Of a DNA stretch of 64,000 nucleotides, positions 25,697 through 36,844 are shown piece after piece (position 1 is the first letter of the stretch; each line of letters begins with the position of its first letter). The notes beneath the pieces are model-generated. The model did not search any database and was not told the DNA's origin. It saw only the letters and a list, made by a program, of their open reading frames with translations. This stretch comes from DASVAL01 sp035649575 (GTDB lineage: Bacteria > Planctomycetota > UBA1135 > UBA2386): NCBI GenBank assembly GCA_035649575.1, contig DASRJH010000031.1, positions 1-64,000 of the forward strand, given 5' to 3'. The position numbers were made by a program, and so were the translations under genes.

Positions 25697-27991
25697 TCAG
25701 GCCCGGCCGAGCCGGAACATGCGCAGGCCGGACCAACGTTCGCAGAGCGCGAGCACGACGACCGCCAGCACGGCCCAGAGCGCCCAAGCCGGCACCGCCG
25801 AGACGACCTTGCGCACGACAGCCGGCGCCGGCGCCGCTGCGGGACTGTCGGGGCCCACCGGTGCCTGCCCCGCGAGGCCGGCGAGCAACTCGACGTCGTG
25901 TGGCGTCGGCGCGATCGGCGTCACCTCCCATGCATCGAGCAGCGACTTCGGCGTGCGCACACCTTCGGCCGGCAGCACCCCCTGGATCCACGTGGCCAGG
26001 CGCGCCGGGAACGCGCGCTCGGCGCGGAACTCGCTGCCGGCATCGCCGCACAGATCGGCCGCAAACGCGCCGACGCGCCCGAGCCCTCGATTCGCGTAGC
26101 ACAAGAGCGGCCAGCCGTTCTCGCCGGCGACGAGCAGGACCTGCGCGTCGAACGGCGCCGTGCCGGCGACCGCACCACCCAACGTCGGCCACGCGGCCTC
26201 GGGCAGCGGCTCGAGCAACCTCGACTCGGCGACGGCCCGCACCGCGATGCGCTGCGGCGCCGGTTCGGGGACCGACGCCGGTGCCGGCTTGGGTGGATCG
26301 ACCTTCGGCTTGCTCGGCGGCGGCTGTGCCGGCGGCGTGCTCGAGCCCGGTGCATTGCGCGGCTGCCGGCCGACGCGCTGCAGCGAGCGCGTGACTTCGG
26401 CGGTGACGAACACGGGGACCGCGGCGACGTCTTCGACCGGGAAGAACTGGCCGCCGCCATCGCGCGTCAGCAACTCGGCCTCCTTGATGAACTGCGGGCC
26501 CGTCTGCGCGTCGACGATCGAGATGATCGACAGCGTGATCTTGTCCCCCGTGCGCATCTTGTGCGCGAGACTGCGCAGAGCGAGGCTCTCTTCGCCACGG
26601 AACTCGCCGTCCGTGATGACCACGAGGTGCTTGACCGCGGCGCGGCTCGGCCGCAGCAGTTCGTGAGCCACGCGCAGACCGCTGAGCAGGAAGGTGTTCT
26701 CGGACGCATGCGCGAGGCGTTCGATGCCGGCGCGAACGGTCGCCGTGTTCAAGGCGTCGGTCAACGCCAGCTCCGCGCGTCCGGCGTCCTTGTTGCCGAA
26801 GGTGACGATCGCGACCTGGTCACCTTCGTCGAGCGCCTGGGCGGTGCGCAGCGCGCTCGACTTCGCATAACTCATCTTCGTCCTGCCGTCGCGCAGCTCC
26901 ATGCCCATGCTGCCCGAACGATCGACGAGCAGGACCATCGCGATCGCGCGCTTGTCGACTTCGATCGGGTCCTTCGACACGGGACTCGCGCCGCGGATGT
27001 CGCCGCTCGGCGGCTCGTCGTCGGGCGGCGGCAAGGGCGGCGTCACCGGTGGCTCGCCGCCTGGCGGCCCGCCCGCACCCGCGCCATCCGGCTTCGACTC
27101 GATGGGCAGCGGCCGCACGGGCAGGATCGCGCGCACTGGCTCCTCGGCGGCGCCGAAACCGGGCGCGAGCACGAACAGCCCCATGCCGTCGATCACCGCG
27201 GCGACGATCGCCTGCTGGTCGGCGGCCGGCAGGCCCTGCCCCACCACGAGTGCCGCAGCCGTGCGCCAGTCCGGCGGCAGGCTCGCGGCTTCTTCGACGG
27301 CGACACCCTGCGCACGCAGCGCCGCGGCGGCGGTCATGCTCGGTTCGAGCACGAGCACGCGCGGTGGAGCCGCAACGGCGAACTCGCCGCGACAGATCAC
27401 GCGGTGATCGGCGACCTCGGCCGTGAGCTCGATGCGGTGCACACCGGGCGCGGTTGCGGTGAACGTGCACTCGGCAGGCGGGCTGGTGCCGAGCGATACG
27501 CGCTCGCGGAACACTTCGCGTTCGCCCGAGTACACGGTCAAGACGGCCGCGAGCGGCTGCTGCAGGATCGGGGACTCGAGCTGGAGCAGCAGCGGACGAT
27601 CGACCGTGCACGCACCGGACGCGCGCACCTGCAGCAGGCCTGGCTGCACCGGCAGTGCTCTGACCTGCAGCCGTGCCCTGGCGCCGAGCGGCCCGCGTCC
27701 GATGCCGTCGCCGAGCGCGTCCGACCAGCAGAGCTCGAGGTCGGCGGCGCGCGGCCCGGCCGTGGCCGCCGCGGCCAGGGCCCGCGTGCGCGCATCGACA
27801 TCACGCTGGCCGATCGCGGCGGCTGCCGTGCGCGCTTCCTGCTGCTCGAAGTGCACGCGCTGCGGGTCGAGCGCGAGCGCGGCGAAACCGAGCACGACGC
27901 CCCAGGCGCAAAAGCGCGCTGCGGCCGGCGTGCGCGCGGTCAACAGGCCGATGCCCGCGACGAGCAGCGCTGCGACAAGGATCACGGTCAC
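25697..27991 (-). CDS. VWA-domain membrane protein (BatA/glutamine-amidotransferase-like)
   Basis: 764 aa. Two N-terminal transmembrane helices (~1-45). A beta-rich region (~80-230) precedes a GATase-like segment (PRVLVLEPSMTAAAALRAQG). A Pro-rich linker (~320-360) leads to a VWA domain with a complete MIDAS start (DRSGSM) and VITDGE. A C-terminal helix lies near PAWALWAVLAVVVLAL. GTG 27991 overlaps the stop of the upstream NPCBM gene by 3 bp (GTGA), so the start is well supported. Likely part of an envelope-associated operon; no ATPase partner (MoxR) is adjacent. Confidence 0.8.
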   Translation of the reverse strand: MTVILVAALLVAGIGLLTARTPAAARFCAWGVVLGFAALALDPQRVHFEQQEARTAAAAIGQRDVDARTRALAAAATAGPRAADLELCWSDALGDGIGRGPLGARARLQVRALPVQPGLLQVRASGACTVDRPLLLQLESPILQQPLAAVLTVYSGEREVFRERVSLGTSPPAECTFTATAPGVHRIELTAEVADHRVICRGEFAVAAPPRVLVLEPSMTAAAALRAQGVAVEEAASLPPDWRTAAALVVGQGLPAADQQAIVAAVIDGMGLFVLAPGFGAAEEPVRAILPVRPLPIESKPDGAGAGGPPGGEPPVTPPLPPPDDEPPSGDIRGASPVSKDPIEVDKRAIAMVLLVDRSGSMGMELRDGRTKMSYAKSSALRTAQALDEGDQVAIVTFGNKDAGRAELALTDALNTATVRAGIERLAHASENTFLLSGLRVAHELLRPSRAAVKHLVVITDGEFRGEESLALRSLAHKMRTGDKITLSIISIVDAQTGPQFIKEAELLTRDGGGQFFPVEDVAAVPVFVTAEVTRSLQRVGRQPRNAPGSSTPPAQPPPSKPKVDPPKPAPASVPEPAPQRIAVRAVAESRLLEPLPEAAWPTLGGAVAGTAPFDAQVLLVAGENGWPLLCYANRGLGRVGAFAADLCGDAGSEFRAERAFPARLATWIQGVLPAEGVRTPKSLLDAWEVTPIAPTPHDVELLAGLAGQAPVGPDSPAAAPAPAVVRKVVSAVPAWALWAVLAVVVLALCERWSGLRMFRLGRA

Positions 27992-29235
27992 GGCCGCCGC
28001 CCGCCCGGCAGGAAGGGCCCCCCGGGCAGGAACACCGGGGACAACCAATCGATGCGGTCGCCGAGCTCGCGCCCGTGCCCGAAGTCGGCCTCGAGCGTCA
28101 AGGTGTCGCCGGGTTTCACCGGCAAAGCACCGGTGTCCTGCGGCGCCCGGCCCGCGGCGAGCCCGAGCCGTTCGAACACGAGCTTGCCGTTCACGAGCAC
28201 ACGCACGTCCGCGTTGGCCTGCACACGCAGCTCGGCGGCGCTGTCGTCGAGTCCGACGCGCGTCCAGAAGCGTTCACAGCCCTCGGGCACCTGGAACGAC
28301 AGGCGACTCCGGCTGTGCACGCCGAGACCCTTGCCGTGGGCCCGGCCGCCGGCCAGCAGCGGCCCTCCCAACGCCGCATGGTCCCGTTGCCACGGGTAGA
28401 CGACATCCCCCTCGAAGCCGCTCTCGGCCACTTCGCTCGGTTTCAGGTCCGACAGGAAGGTGCCGACGCCGGCGAACGAGAGGCAGGCGAGATCCGACAG
28501 GCGCAGGTCGACGACCGCGCCGCCTTCGAGCTCGCACTGGACCACCTTCGTCGTGAGTTTGCGCACGGTGATGCCGAGCCGGTCGCCGGTGCGGGTCAGC
28601 AGCTGCACGGGAGCCGGCCCGCTGCGCGGCGCCGCGTCGGCGATGCGCAAGGCCACGAATTCCGTGGCCGCGTACCAGCGCGCGGCGCCCGCCGCGGGCT
28701 GGAACTTCACGCCTTGCTCGCCGAACTGGTGCAGCGTGCCCGCGACGAGGTCGTAGCCGACCTGCGCGCGCAGGTAGAGCGCTTCGCCTACACCTTCGGG
28801 CAACTCGAGCAGCGTCGGCCGCGCGACTCCGGCAGCAGCCAACACGGCGATGCGATCCACGGCGATCGAGACGCGCCCGAGCACCGGGGAGAGCAACTCG
28901 AGGTGATCCCCCGTCGCATCACCACCCGCGACGACACCGCGCACGACCTCGCCGCCGCAGAGGTAGGCAGCAGGCAGCTCGGCGATCTTCGCGGGCGCGC
29001 CGTGCACCGCGAGCAGCTCACCGGCGGCCACGCGCCGGCGCATGCCGGCCGCGACCACCTCGACACCCTGGGCCGGGTCGCCCGTGAGCTCGGTCGCGAG
29101 CAGCGTCGTGCCGTCGCGCAGCGCGATCTCGAGCGGCGGCGCCTGCGCCGGCACGGCCCCGAGCGCGCCGAGCCACGCGAGCACGCACGCAGCAGGAACT
29201 GATGGTTTGAGTGGACCTGCCACTGCCCGATGCAT
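27988..29235 (-). CDS. Secreted NPCBM-domain protein
   Basis: 415 aa with a signal peptide (~1-28, ending VPAQA). The middle (~35-270) is beta-rich and contains repeated DGTTLLATEL and RTGDRLGITVRKL segments typical of planctomycete SH3-like surface domains. The C-terminal ~150 residues are an NPCBM/NEW2 domain (GLGVHSRSRLSFQVPEGC, VGLDDSA, DVRVLVNGKLVFE), a carbohydrate-binding fold. ATG 29235 is chosen for the signal peptide. It is translationally coupled to the VWA gene downstream. Confidence 0.8.
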   Translation of the reverse strand: MHRAVAGPLKPSVPAACVLAWLGALGAVPAQAPPLEIALRDGTTLLATELTGDPAQGVEVVAAGMRRRVAAGELLAVHGAPAKIAELPAAYLCGGEVVRGVVAGGDATGDHLELLSPVLGRVSIAVDRIAVLAAAGVARPTLLELPEGVGEALYLRAQVGYDLVAGTLHQFGEQGVKFQPAAGAARWYAATEFVALRIADAAPRSGPAPVQLLTRTGDRLGITVRKLTTKVVQCELEGGAVVDLRLSDLACLSFAGVGTFLSDLKPSEVAESGFEGDVVYPWQRDHAALGGPLLAGGRAHGKGLGVHSRSRLSFQVPEGCERFWTRVGLDDSAAELRVQANADVRVLVNGKLVFERLGLAAGRAPQDTGALPVKPGDTLTLEADFGHGRELGDRIDWLSPVFLPGGPFLPGGRRP

Positions 29236-29626
29236 GTTCACACCCGTGAGTCCCCGACGGATTGTGCGTCCCGGGGGCGTGTCCACGCAAACCATCAGTC
29301 CCCACGCGGCCGGGGCTTGCATGCCAGAATGGCGTCCGCCGCGGCCAGCGGAACCTGGGCGGCTGCCAGAATGACGCGGAAAGCATCGCCGCGGACCAGG
29401 CGTCACGAACGGGGGCTCCCACTCAAGCTTGTCCATCACAGGTCTTTGCATCCTACCCGCGACGCGGGCCAGTGGCTGCTGGAACTCGGCACCAGGTTTG
29501 CCTTGCGGCGCGCCTCGTTCGCCGAACCGCACCCATCGGTGCGGCGGTTCCACGTGCGACGCCGCCTCGACGAGGTGGCCGCGCGCCACCTCCCACGAAG
29601 TATCCAGATACCCCTCCGAGGCTGTG
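29236..29626. other. Intergenic region between the NPCBM gene and the first groEL
   Basis: 391 bp with no credible gene. It must hold divergent promoters. The decamer tgccagaatg occurs twice (29322-29331 and 29364-29373). A CIRCE inverted repeat (TTAGCACTC-type) was looked for and not seen, so HrcA control is not supported. Confidence 0.4.
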
Positions 29627-31240
29627 ATGGTCAAACAACTGGTATTCGAAAACGACGCCCGGGAAGCCGTGCTCCGCGGCGTCAGCAAGCTCGCGAAGGC
29701 CGTCGTCTCCACGCTGGGCCCACGCGGCCGCAACGCCGTGCTCGACAAGGGTTGGGGCGGCCCGACCGTGACGAAGGACGGGGTAACGGTCGCCGAGGAG
29801 ATCGAGCTCGAGGACCGCTACGAGAACATGGGCGCGAAGCTCGTCAAGGAGGCCGCGAGCAAGACCTCCGACACGGCGGGTGACGGCACCACGACCGCGA
29901 CGCTGCTGGCCCAGGCGATCTGCGAAGGCGGCATGAGGTATCTGACGGCCGGCGCGAACCACGCCGAGCTGATCAAGGGCATCCGCGCCGCGACGACCGC
30001 GATCGTCGACGAGCTGCAGCGCATGAAGAAGACGGTGCCCGGTACGGACCAGAAGGCAATCATCCAGGTCGCCGCGGTCGCCGCGAACAACGACCCCGAG
30101 ATCGGCAAGATCATCGCCGACGCGATGAAGAAGGTCGGCCAGGACGGCGTCATCACGGTCGAAGAGGGCAAGGGGCTCGAGACCGAAGTCGTGGTCGTCG
30201 AAGGCATGCAGTTCGACCGCGGTTATCTGTCGCCGCACTTCGTGACCAACCCCGAAGACATGACGGTCGACCTGCGCGACTGCCTCGTGCTCGTGCACGA
30301 GGACAAGCTGTCGAACGTGCGTTCGCTGTTGCCGCTGCTCGAGAAGCTGAAGGACAGCAACAAGCCACTGCTGATCATCGCCGAGGACATCGAAGGCGAA
30401 GCGCTCGCGACGCTCGTCGTCAACAAGCTGCGCGGCGTGCTCAAGGTCTGCGCGGTCAAGGCACCCGGCTACGGCGACCGCAGGAAGGCCATGCTGCAGG
30501 ACATCGCGATCCTGTGCGGCGGCGAAGCGATCTTCAAGGACCTCGGTCAGGACCTCGAGAAGGTGCAGTTGCGCCAGCTCGGTTCGGCAAAGAAGGTGCT
30601 CGTCGACGGCGACAATTGCACGATCGTCGAGGGCAAGGGCAAGACCGCGGACATCAAGGCGCGCGCCGATCAGATCCGCCGCGAAATCGAAGGCACGACG
30701 TCGGACTACGACCGCGAGAAGCTCCAGGAGCGCCTGGCCAAGCTCACGGGTGGCATCGCCGAGGTCCGCGTCGGTGCCCACACCGAGACCGAGATGAAGG
30801 AGCGCAAGGCGCTCGTCGAAGACGCGATGCACGCGACGCGCGCCGCGATCGCCGAAGGCATCCTGCCGGGCGGCGGCGTTGCGCTGCTCAAGGCGAGCAA
30901 GGTGCTCGACAAGCTCGAGATGAAGGGCGACGCGCAGTTCGGCGTCGATCTCATGAAGTCCGTGGCGCGGCAGCCTGTGCGCGTCATTGCCGAGAACGCG
31001 AGCGTCGACGGCGCGGTCGTCGCGCGCAAGGTGCTCGACAACAAGAGCGCGACGTTCGGCTTCAACGCGCTGACGCGCGAATATGGCGACATGTACGAGT
31101 TCGGCATCGTCGATCCGACCAAGGTGACGCGCTCGGCGCTGCAGAACGCCGTGTCGGTCGCGACGCTGCTGCTGACGACGGACTGCATCATCACCGACGC
31201 GAAGAAGGACGAGGCCGGCAACGACGCCGACGACGACTGA
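29627..31240 (+). CDS. groEL: 60-kDa chaperonin GroEL, first copy
   Basis: 537 aa, full length. ATP-site motifs TLGPRGRNAVLD, DGVTVAEEI and DTAGDGTTTATLL are intact, as is the apical helix region and GGGVALLKA in the equatorial return. The C terminus is acidic (ends NDADDD) and lacks the GGM repeats usual in GroEL. ATG 29627 aligns with the family start. It opens the chaperone block and precedes groES by 80 bp. It is diverged from the second copy, so the two probably have different clients. Confidence 0.95.
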   Translation: MVKQLVFENDAREAVLRGVSKLAKAVVSTLGPRGRNAVLDKGWGGPTVTKDGVTVAEEIELEDRYENMGAKLVKEAASKTSDTAGDGTTTATLLAQAICEGGMRYLTAGANHAELIKGIRAATTAIVDELQRMKKTVPGTDQKAIIQVAAVAANNDPEIGKIIADAMKKVGQDGVITVEEGKGLETEVVVVEGMQFDRGYLSPHFVTNPEDMTVDLRDCLVLVHEDKLSNVRSLLPLLEKLKDSNKPLLIIAEDIEGEALATLVVNKLRGVLKVCAVKAPGYGDRRKAMLQDIAILCGGEAIFKDLGQDLEKVQLRQLGSAKKVLVDGDNCTIVEGKGKTADIKARADQIRREIEGTTSDYDREKLQERLAKLTGGIAEVRVGAHTETEMKERKALVEDAMHATRAAIAEGILPGGGVALLKASKVLDKLEMKGDAQFGVDLMKSVARQPVRVIAENASVDGAVVARKVLDNKSATFGFNALTREYGDMYEFGIVDPTKVTRSALQNAVSVATLLLTTDCIITDAKKDEAGNDADDD

Positions 31241-31244
31241 GCGT

Positions 31245-31293
31245 CCCTGGTCCCCTGTCCCCGTCCCCCATCCCATTCCCACACCCGATTCCC
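31245..31293 (-). other. G-quadruplex-prone tract between groEL and groES
   Basis: Eight runs of 3-5 cytosines separated by 2-4 bases on the plus strand, so eight G-tracts on the minus strand. This exceeds the four-run minimum for quadruplex folding on the template strand. A tandem repeat of cccaactgg (31291-31308) follows. Confidence 0.6.
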
Positions 31294-31320
31294 AACTGGC
31301 CCAACTGGAGTAGACACACA

Positions 31321-31610
31321 ATGGCTTCCCTACGACCCCTGGACGATCGCGTCGTGCTCAAGGTGCTCGACGCCGAAGAGAAGACCGCGGGCGGCATCCT
31401 GCTGCCCGACACCGCGAAGGAAAAGCCGCAGCGCGGCAAGATCACTGCCGTCGGCGAAGGCAAGTTCGACAAGAACGGCAAGCGCATGAAGCTCGACGTC
31501 AAGAAGGGCGACGTGGTGCTGTTCGGCAAGTACGCGGGCAGCGACGTCAAGGTCGACGGCGAGGACTACAAGGTGCTGCGCGAGAACGAAATCCTCGCGC
31601 GCGTGGAGGA

Positions 31611-31614
<4 letters not shown>
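31321..31614 (+). CDS. groES: Co-chaperonin GroES
   Basis: 97 aa. The typical start LRPLDDRVVLKVL is followed by the mobile loop TAGGILLPDTAKEKPQ, which docks on GroEL, and the end DYKVLRENEILARVE. It is the only GroES in the block and sits between two GroELs. Its stop overlaps the next groEL start (ATGA). Confidence 0.97.
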
Positions 31615-33227
<1,613 letters not shown>

Positions 33228-33235
33228 ACTACGCG

Positions 33236-33252
33236 AGCCGGCGCCGCCGGCT
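33236..33252 (+). terminator. Hairpin after the second groEL
   Basis: agccggc / gccggct with a 3-nt loop, 9 bp after the groEL stop. The stem is strong and GC-rich; no T-tract follows, so it may be a terminator or an RNA-stabilising hairpin between groEL and dnaJ. A second inverted repeat (ggtcga/tcgacc) lies at 33298-33317. Confidence 0.45.
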
Positions 33253-33355
33253 TGCGACGGCCCCTCGCGAACCGGGCATGATGTAGCTTCCGGGCTTGGT
33301 CGACCGATAGATCGACCGGCCCGGCCTTGGTATCGGGGGTTCCGGCCCCGCCTGC

Positions 33356-34492
33356 ATGACAAAGAAGCGCGACTACTACGAAGTGCTCGGCGTCGACCGC
33401 ACCGCGGACGACGAAAGTCTCAAGCGAGCCTATCGCAAGCTGGCGCTCGAGAACCATCCCGACCGCAACCCCGGCAATGCGGACGCCGAGAAGCGCTTCA
33501 AGGAGGCTGCCGAAGCCTACGCCGTGCTCAGCGACGCGCAGAAGCGGCAGCGTTACGACCAGTTCGGCCACGCGGCCGTCGACGGCGCGCAGGGTGGTGG
33601 TTTCGCTTCGGCCGAGGACATCTTCGCCGCGTTCGGCGACCTGTTCGGCGGCGGCGGCGGCGGCTTCTTCGAGCAGTTCTTCGGCGGCGGTGGCGGCCGT
33701 CGCCGCGGCCGGCGCGGCGCGAGCCTCAAGGTCGACCTCGAGCTCACGCTCGAAGAGGTCGCGACCGGCGTGCGCCGCACGATCGAGATCAAACGCGCCG
33801 AGACCTGCACGAACTGCAGCGGCTCGGGCGCGAAACCCGGCACCAAGAAGAAGCGCTGCGCCAGCTGCAACGGCCACGGCCAGGTCATTCGTTCGCAGGG
33901 TTTCTTCCAGCTGCGCCAGACCTGCCCCACCTGCCAGGGCCAGGGTGAAACGATCGACGATCCGTGCCCGAAGTGTCACGGGCGCGGCGCCGTGCCGAAG
34001 GTGGCGCCGATCAACATCACGATCCCGGCCGGCATCGAAGCGGGCCACACCGAACGCATCGCAGGCCAGGGAGAACCCGGCGACGGCGGCGGCCCGCCGG
34101 GCGACCTCGTCGTCGTGCTGCACGTGAAGGAGCACGACGTCTACACACGCTTTCACGACGACCTGCTCATGCAATCGCGCGTCTCGTTCCGCCAGGTCGT
34201 GATGGGCGACGAGATCGAGATCCCCACGATCACCGGCGAAACCGTCGCGATGAAGATCCCGCCCGGCACCCAGCCCGGCGAGAAGCTGCGCGTGCGCAAC
34301 CACGGTCTGCCGCGCGCGGACGGCTACGGCCGCGGCAATCTCGTCGTGCAGATCCAGGTCGACGTGCCGAAGAAGATCTCGGGCGAGCAGGAGGAGTTGC
34401 TTCGCCGCTTCGACGAGCTCGACGGCAGCAAGAAGGGGAAGAAGTCAGGCAAGAAGACGATTTTCGAAAAGGTGAAGGACATTTTCTCGTGA
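33356..34492 (+). CDS. dnaJ: Chaperone DnaJ (Hsp40)
   Basis: 378 aa. The J domain has the HPD tripeptide (NHPDRNPG). A Gly/Phe-rich stretch (~75-115) follows, then four zinc-finger repeats (CTNCSGSG, CASCNGHG, CPTCQGQG, CPKCHGRG) and the C-terminal client-binding domains. It stimulates DnaK ATPase; dnaK itself is not in the window. Its stop overlaps the grpE GTG start. Confidence 0.96.
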   Translation: MTKKRDYYEVLGVDRTADDESLKRAYRKLALENHPDRNPGNADAEKRFKEAAEAYAVLSDAQKRQRYDQFGHAAVDGAQGGGFASAEDIFAAFGDLFGGGGGGFFEQFFGGGGGRRRGRRGASLKVDLELTLEEVATGVRRTIEIKRAETCTNCSGSGAKPGTKKKRCASCNGHGQVIRSQGFFQLRQTCPTCQGQGETIDDPCPKCHGRGAVPKVAPINITIPAGIEAGHTERIAGQGEPGDGGGPPGDLVVVLHVKEHDVYTRFHDDLLMQSRVSFRQVVMGDEIEIPTITGETVAMKIPPGTQPGEKLRVRNHGLPRADGYGRGNLVVQIQVDVPKKISGEQEELLRRFDELDGSKKGKKSGKKTIFEKVKDIFS

Positions 34493-35091
34493 CCAGAGAC
34501 GGCTTTGCGAACCCCAACCCTTCCGTGTGCCCCGTGAACCAGCCAGACGAGAGAGAAGACGCCGCGACCCCGCAGGGTGAGCCCCCGGTGGAGATCCCCG
34601 CACGCGACGAGGAGTTGCTTCGACTCAAGGGCGAACGCGACCAGCTCGAAACGCAGCTGCAACGCACGCTGGCCGATACGGTCAACATGCGGCGGCGCCA
34701 GAAGCAGGAGATGGACGACAGCCGGAACCGCGTGCTCGAAGGCCTCACGCAGGAGCTGTTGCCCGTGCTCGACAGCTTCACGATGGCATTGCAGGCGCAC
34801 GAGTCCGGCCACGACCCCGAGTCGCTCGTCGAAGGTGTTCGCCTCGTGCGCACGCTGTTGTCAGGCGCGCTCGAACGCCACGGACTGCAAGAGATCCAGG
34901 CCGAGGGCATGCCGTTCGACCCCGCGCGGCACGAAGCCGTCGCCGTCGAACCGACGAACACCGTTCCTGAAGGCCACGTCGTGCGTGTGCTGCAGGTCGG
35001 CTACATGCTCGGCGACCGCGTCGTGCGCCACAGCAAGGTCGTCGTCGCAGGCAGCGCGACTCCGAACCCGACGAAACCACCGAAGAACTGA
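34489..35091 (+). CDS. grpE: Nucleotide exchange factor GrpE
   Basis: 200 aa. A Pro/Glu-rich N terminus is followed by a long coiled coil (~35-75, ELLRLKGERDQLETQLQR) and the beta-wing domain with GMPFDPARHEAVAV and GYMLGDRVVRHSKVVVA, both diagnostic of GrpE. GTG 34489 overlaps the dnaJ stop (GTGA), supporting the start and coupling. It promotes ADP release from DnaK. Confidence 0.95.
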   Translation: MTRDGFANPNPSVCPVNQPDEREDAATPQGEPPVEIPARDEELLRLKGERDQLETQLQRTLADTVNMRRRQKQEMDDSRNRVLEGLTQELLPVLDSFTMALQAHESGHDPESLVEGVRLVRTLLSGALERHGLQEIQAEGMPFDPARHEAVAVEPTNTVPEGHVVRVLQVGYMLGDRVVRHSKVVVAGSATPNPTKPPKN

Positions 35092-35093
35092 CG

Positions 35094-35423
35094 ATGCCCA
35101 CCTACGACTACGTCTGCTCTGCTTGCGGCCATCGCTTCGAAGAGTTCCAGAGCATGTCCAGCAAGCCGCTGCGCCGGTGCCCCGAGTGCAAGAAGAGCGC
35201 GCTCGATCGCCTGATCGGTCCCGGTGCCGGTGTGATCTTCAAGGGCTCGGGCTTCTACCAGACCGACTACCGCGGCAGCTCCTACAGCAGCGACGCGAAG
35301 AAGGACGAGAGCGGCGGCGACGCGAAGAAGGATACAGGCACGAGCGGCGGCGGCTGCACGCCGACGTGTGGCACCGACGCAGCCCCGAAAGAGTGCAAGA
35401 TGCCGAAGCAGAAGAAGGCCTGA
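35094..35423 (+). CDS. FmdB-family zinc-ribbon protein
   Basis: 109 aa. The N-terminal ~45 residues are the FmdB zinc ribbon (MPTYDYVCSACGHRFE, then CPECKK). GFYQTDYR follows and a low-complexity Lys/Asp/Gly/Ser tail carries extra cysteines (GGGCTPTCG, KECK). It starts 2 bp after grpE and is probably the last gene of the chaperone operon. FmdB proteins were named as putative regulators, but the biochemical role is unclear. Confidence 0.85.
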   Translation: MPTYDYVCSACGHRFEEFQSMSSKPLRRCPECKKSALDRLIGPGAGVIFKGSGFYQTDYRGSSYSSDAKKDESGGDAKKDTGTSGGGCTPTCGTDAAPKECKMPKQKKA

Positions 35424-35447
35424 GCGCGAACGAACGGCCGAGCCGCC

Positions 35448-35936
35448 TCAGGTAGCTTCCCGCGCGAGCTCCTTGCCGAGGCAGACGCTGGTCGCAGGCG
35501 AGAGACAATACTCGCCGTAGAGCGGGATCGGGTGGAAGCCGGTGTTGCGATAGAGCGCGAGTGCTTGCGTCTGCCGCACGCCGGTCTCGAGCACGAGCCG
35601 CCGAGCGCCCAACGCGAGCGCCTCCGCCTCGAGCGCTGCCACGAGGCGCCTGCCGAGACCGCGGCCGCGCAGCTCGGGAGCCACATACATACGCTTCAGC
35701 TCGCCGGTCTCGTCGTCGAGCAGTCGGAGGGCGCCGCAGCCGACCGGCTTGCCGTCGAGACACACGACGAGGAACGCACCGCGCCCGGGAGCGACCTCCG
35801 TTGGATCCAGCGCAAAGTGGTTCGCTCCGGGCTCGGCGTAGGCTCCGCTTAGCTCGGCGTTCAACGCGGCGATCAGGCCGCGGCTCGTCGCGGAGCTCAG
35901 TTCCGCGCGCGCGATCGTGATCGTCTCTCTTGCCAT
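35448..35936 (-). CDS. GNAT-family N-acetyltransferase
   Basis: 162 aa with a canonical acetyl-CoA site: LKRMYVAPELRGRGLGRRLVAAL (R-x-x-G-x-G inside) followed by LVLETGVRQTQALALYRNTGF. ATG 35936 gives the normal family length; the open frame continues upstream without family similarity. The YVAPELRG to NTGF pattern is like amino-acid or polyamine acetyltransferases, but the substrate is unknown. Convergent with fmdB. Confidence 0.88.
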   Translation of the reverse strand: MARETITIARAELSSATSRGLIAALNAELSGAYAEPGANHFALDPTEVAPGRGAFLVVCLDGKPVGCGALRLLDDETGELKRMYVAPELRGRGLGRRLVAALEAEALALGARRLVLETGVRQTQALALYRNTGFHPIPLYGEYCLSPATSVCLGKELAREAT

Positions 35937-36153
35937 GGCTCGCCTGGCGTAAGCGATGCGCATGGCGCGTGGCAAGCCTTCGATCTCACCGCGGGCTCTG
36001 CAAGTGGCATGGATACCTGCACCCGACGCAGCGACACACAGCAACCCTGCCAGCCGAACGCGGCTCGTCATCAGTCCTCCGAGAAGCGACGAGCGGGACA
36101 CTGTCGAGCCTGGTCGAGTAGGCGTCGGTGGCAAGCCCTCCCGTCGCAGCCGT

Positions 36154-36819
36154 TCACTCGCGCGCCATCGCGTCGGGATTCCACGCCATGACACGCGCGC
36201 CGTTCTGGAACACGTCTAGCACGCCGAGACCGCCGAGCGGCAGGTTCAGCGAGATGCTGCGCGCGAGCCGCATGCCGAGCATCGCCGCGGCGAATCCGCT
36301 CAGCAACACTCCGGGCACCACGACCACGAGCGACTTGCCGAGCACCTTCGGCATCCACTCGACCCACCACGCCAACATGCGCTCTGTGGCGTCGCCGAGA
36401 TTCTCGCCGCCCGGAGCCTTGGCCTCGCCGAACTCCGAGAAGAACGTGCGCACCGCGGCGTCTTCGTCGCGCGCGATCTCGCTCCATCTGCGGCCCTGCC
36501 AGCGCCCCATCTCCTGGTCGCGCAGCCGTTCGTCGGGACGCGCTTCCAGCTCTTGCGCTTCCGCGAGCGCGCGCGCGGGACCGAGACACTGCGGTTGCGG
36601 ACTGCAGTGTACTTCGGCCAGCTTCACGTTCTTGCAGAGCTCGAGCATGCGCAGCACCTGCGCCCGGCCGCGGCGGCCGAGGTCGGCCGGACCCGCACCT
36701 ACCACGATCTCGCTGTGTGGAACGTCGAGCTCGGGATGACGGAAGAGCCAGAGGCGGCAGCAGTCGGTCGGGTCGGCGAGCACCGGAACATCTTGGCGCT
36801 GCCTCCAGCGCACTTCCAT
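36154..36819 (-). CDS. Histidine phosphatase (phosphoglycerate-mutase-like) family protein
   Basis: 221 aa. The catalytic signature appears as LFRHPELD (RHP instead of the usual RHG), followed by ADLGRRGRAQVLRM, VHCSPQPQCLGPARAL (second conserved Arg region normally SxxxRxxxTA), MGRWQGRRWSEI (E/G-x-W-x-G pattern) and VVVVPGVLLSG in place of the usual VxHG. The late catalytic His of the VxHG motif is not evident, so activity is uncertain. It is divergent from the KaiC-like gene with only 38 bp between the starts. Confidence 0.65.
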   Translation of the reverse strand: MEVRWRQRQDVPVLADPTDCCRLWLFRHPELDVPHSEIVVGAGPADLGRRGRAQVLRMLELCKNVKLAEVHCSPQPQCLGPARALAEAQELEARPDERLRDQEMGRWQGRRWSEIARDEDAAVRTFFSEFGEAKAPGGENLGDATERMLAWWVEWMPKVLGKSLVVVVPGVLLSGFAAAMLGMRLARSISLNLPLGGLGVLDVFQNGARVMAWNPDAMARE

Positions 36820-36844
36820 CGTGGCCTGAAACCACGCACGCCAG

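Noticed and set aside
29236..29626. CIRCE (HrcA) element before groEL
   Set aside because: No TTAGCACTC-type inverted repeat was found in this gap on reading both strands.
29453..31321. 622-residue minus-strand frame antisense to groEL
   Set aside because: A typical mirror frame of a GC-rich gene; groEL on the plus strand is unambiguous.
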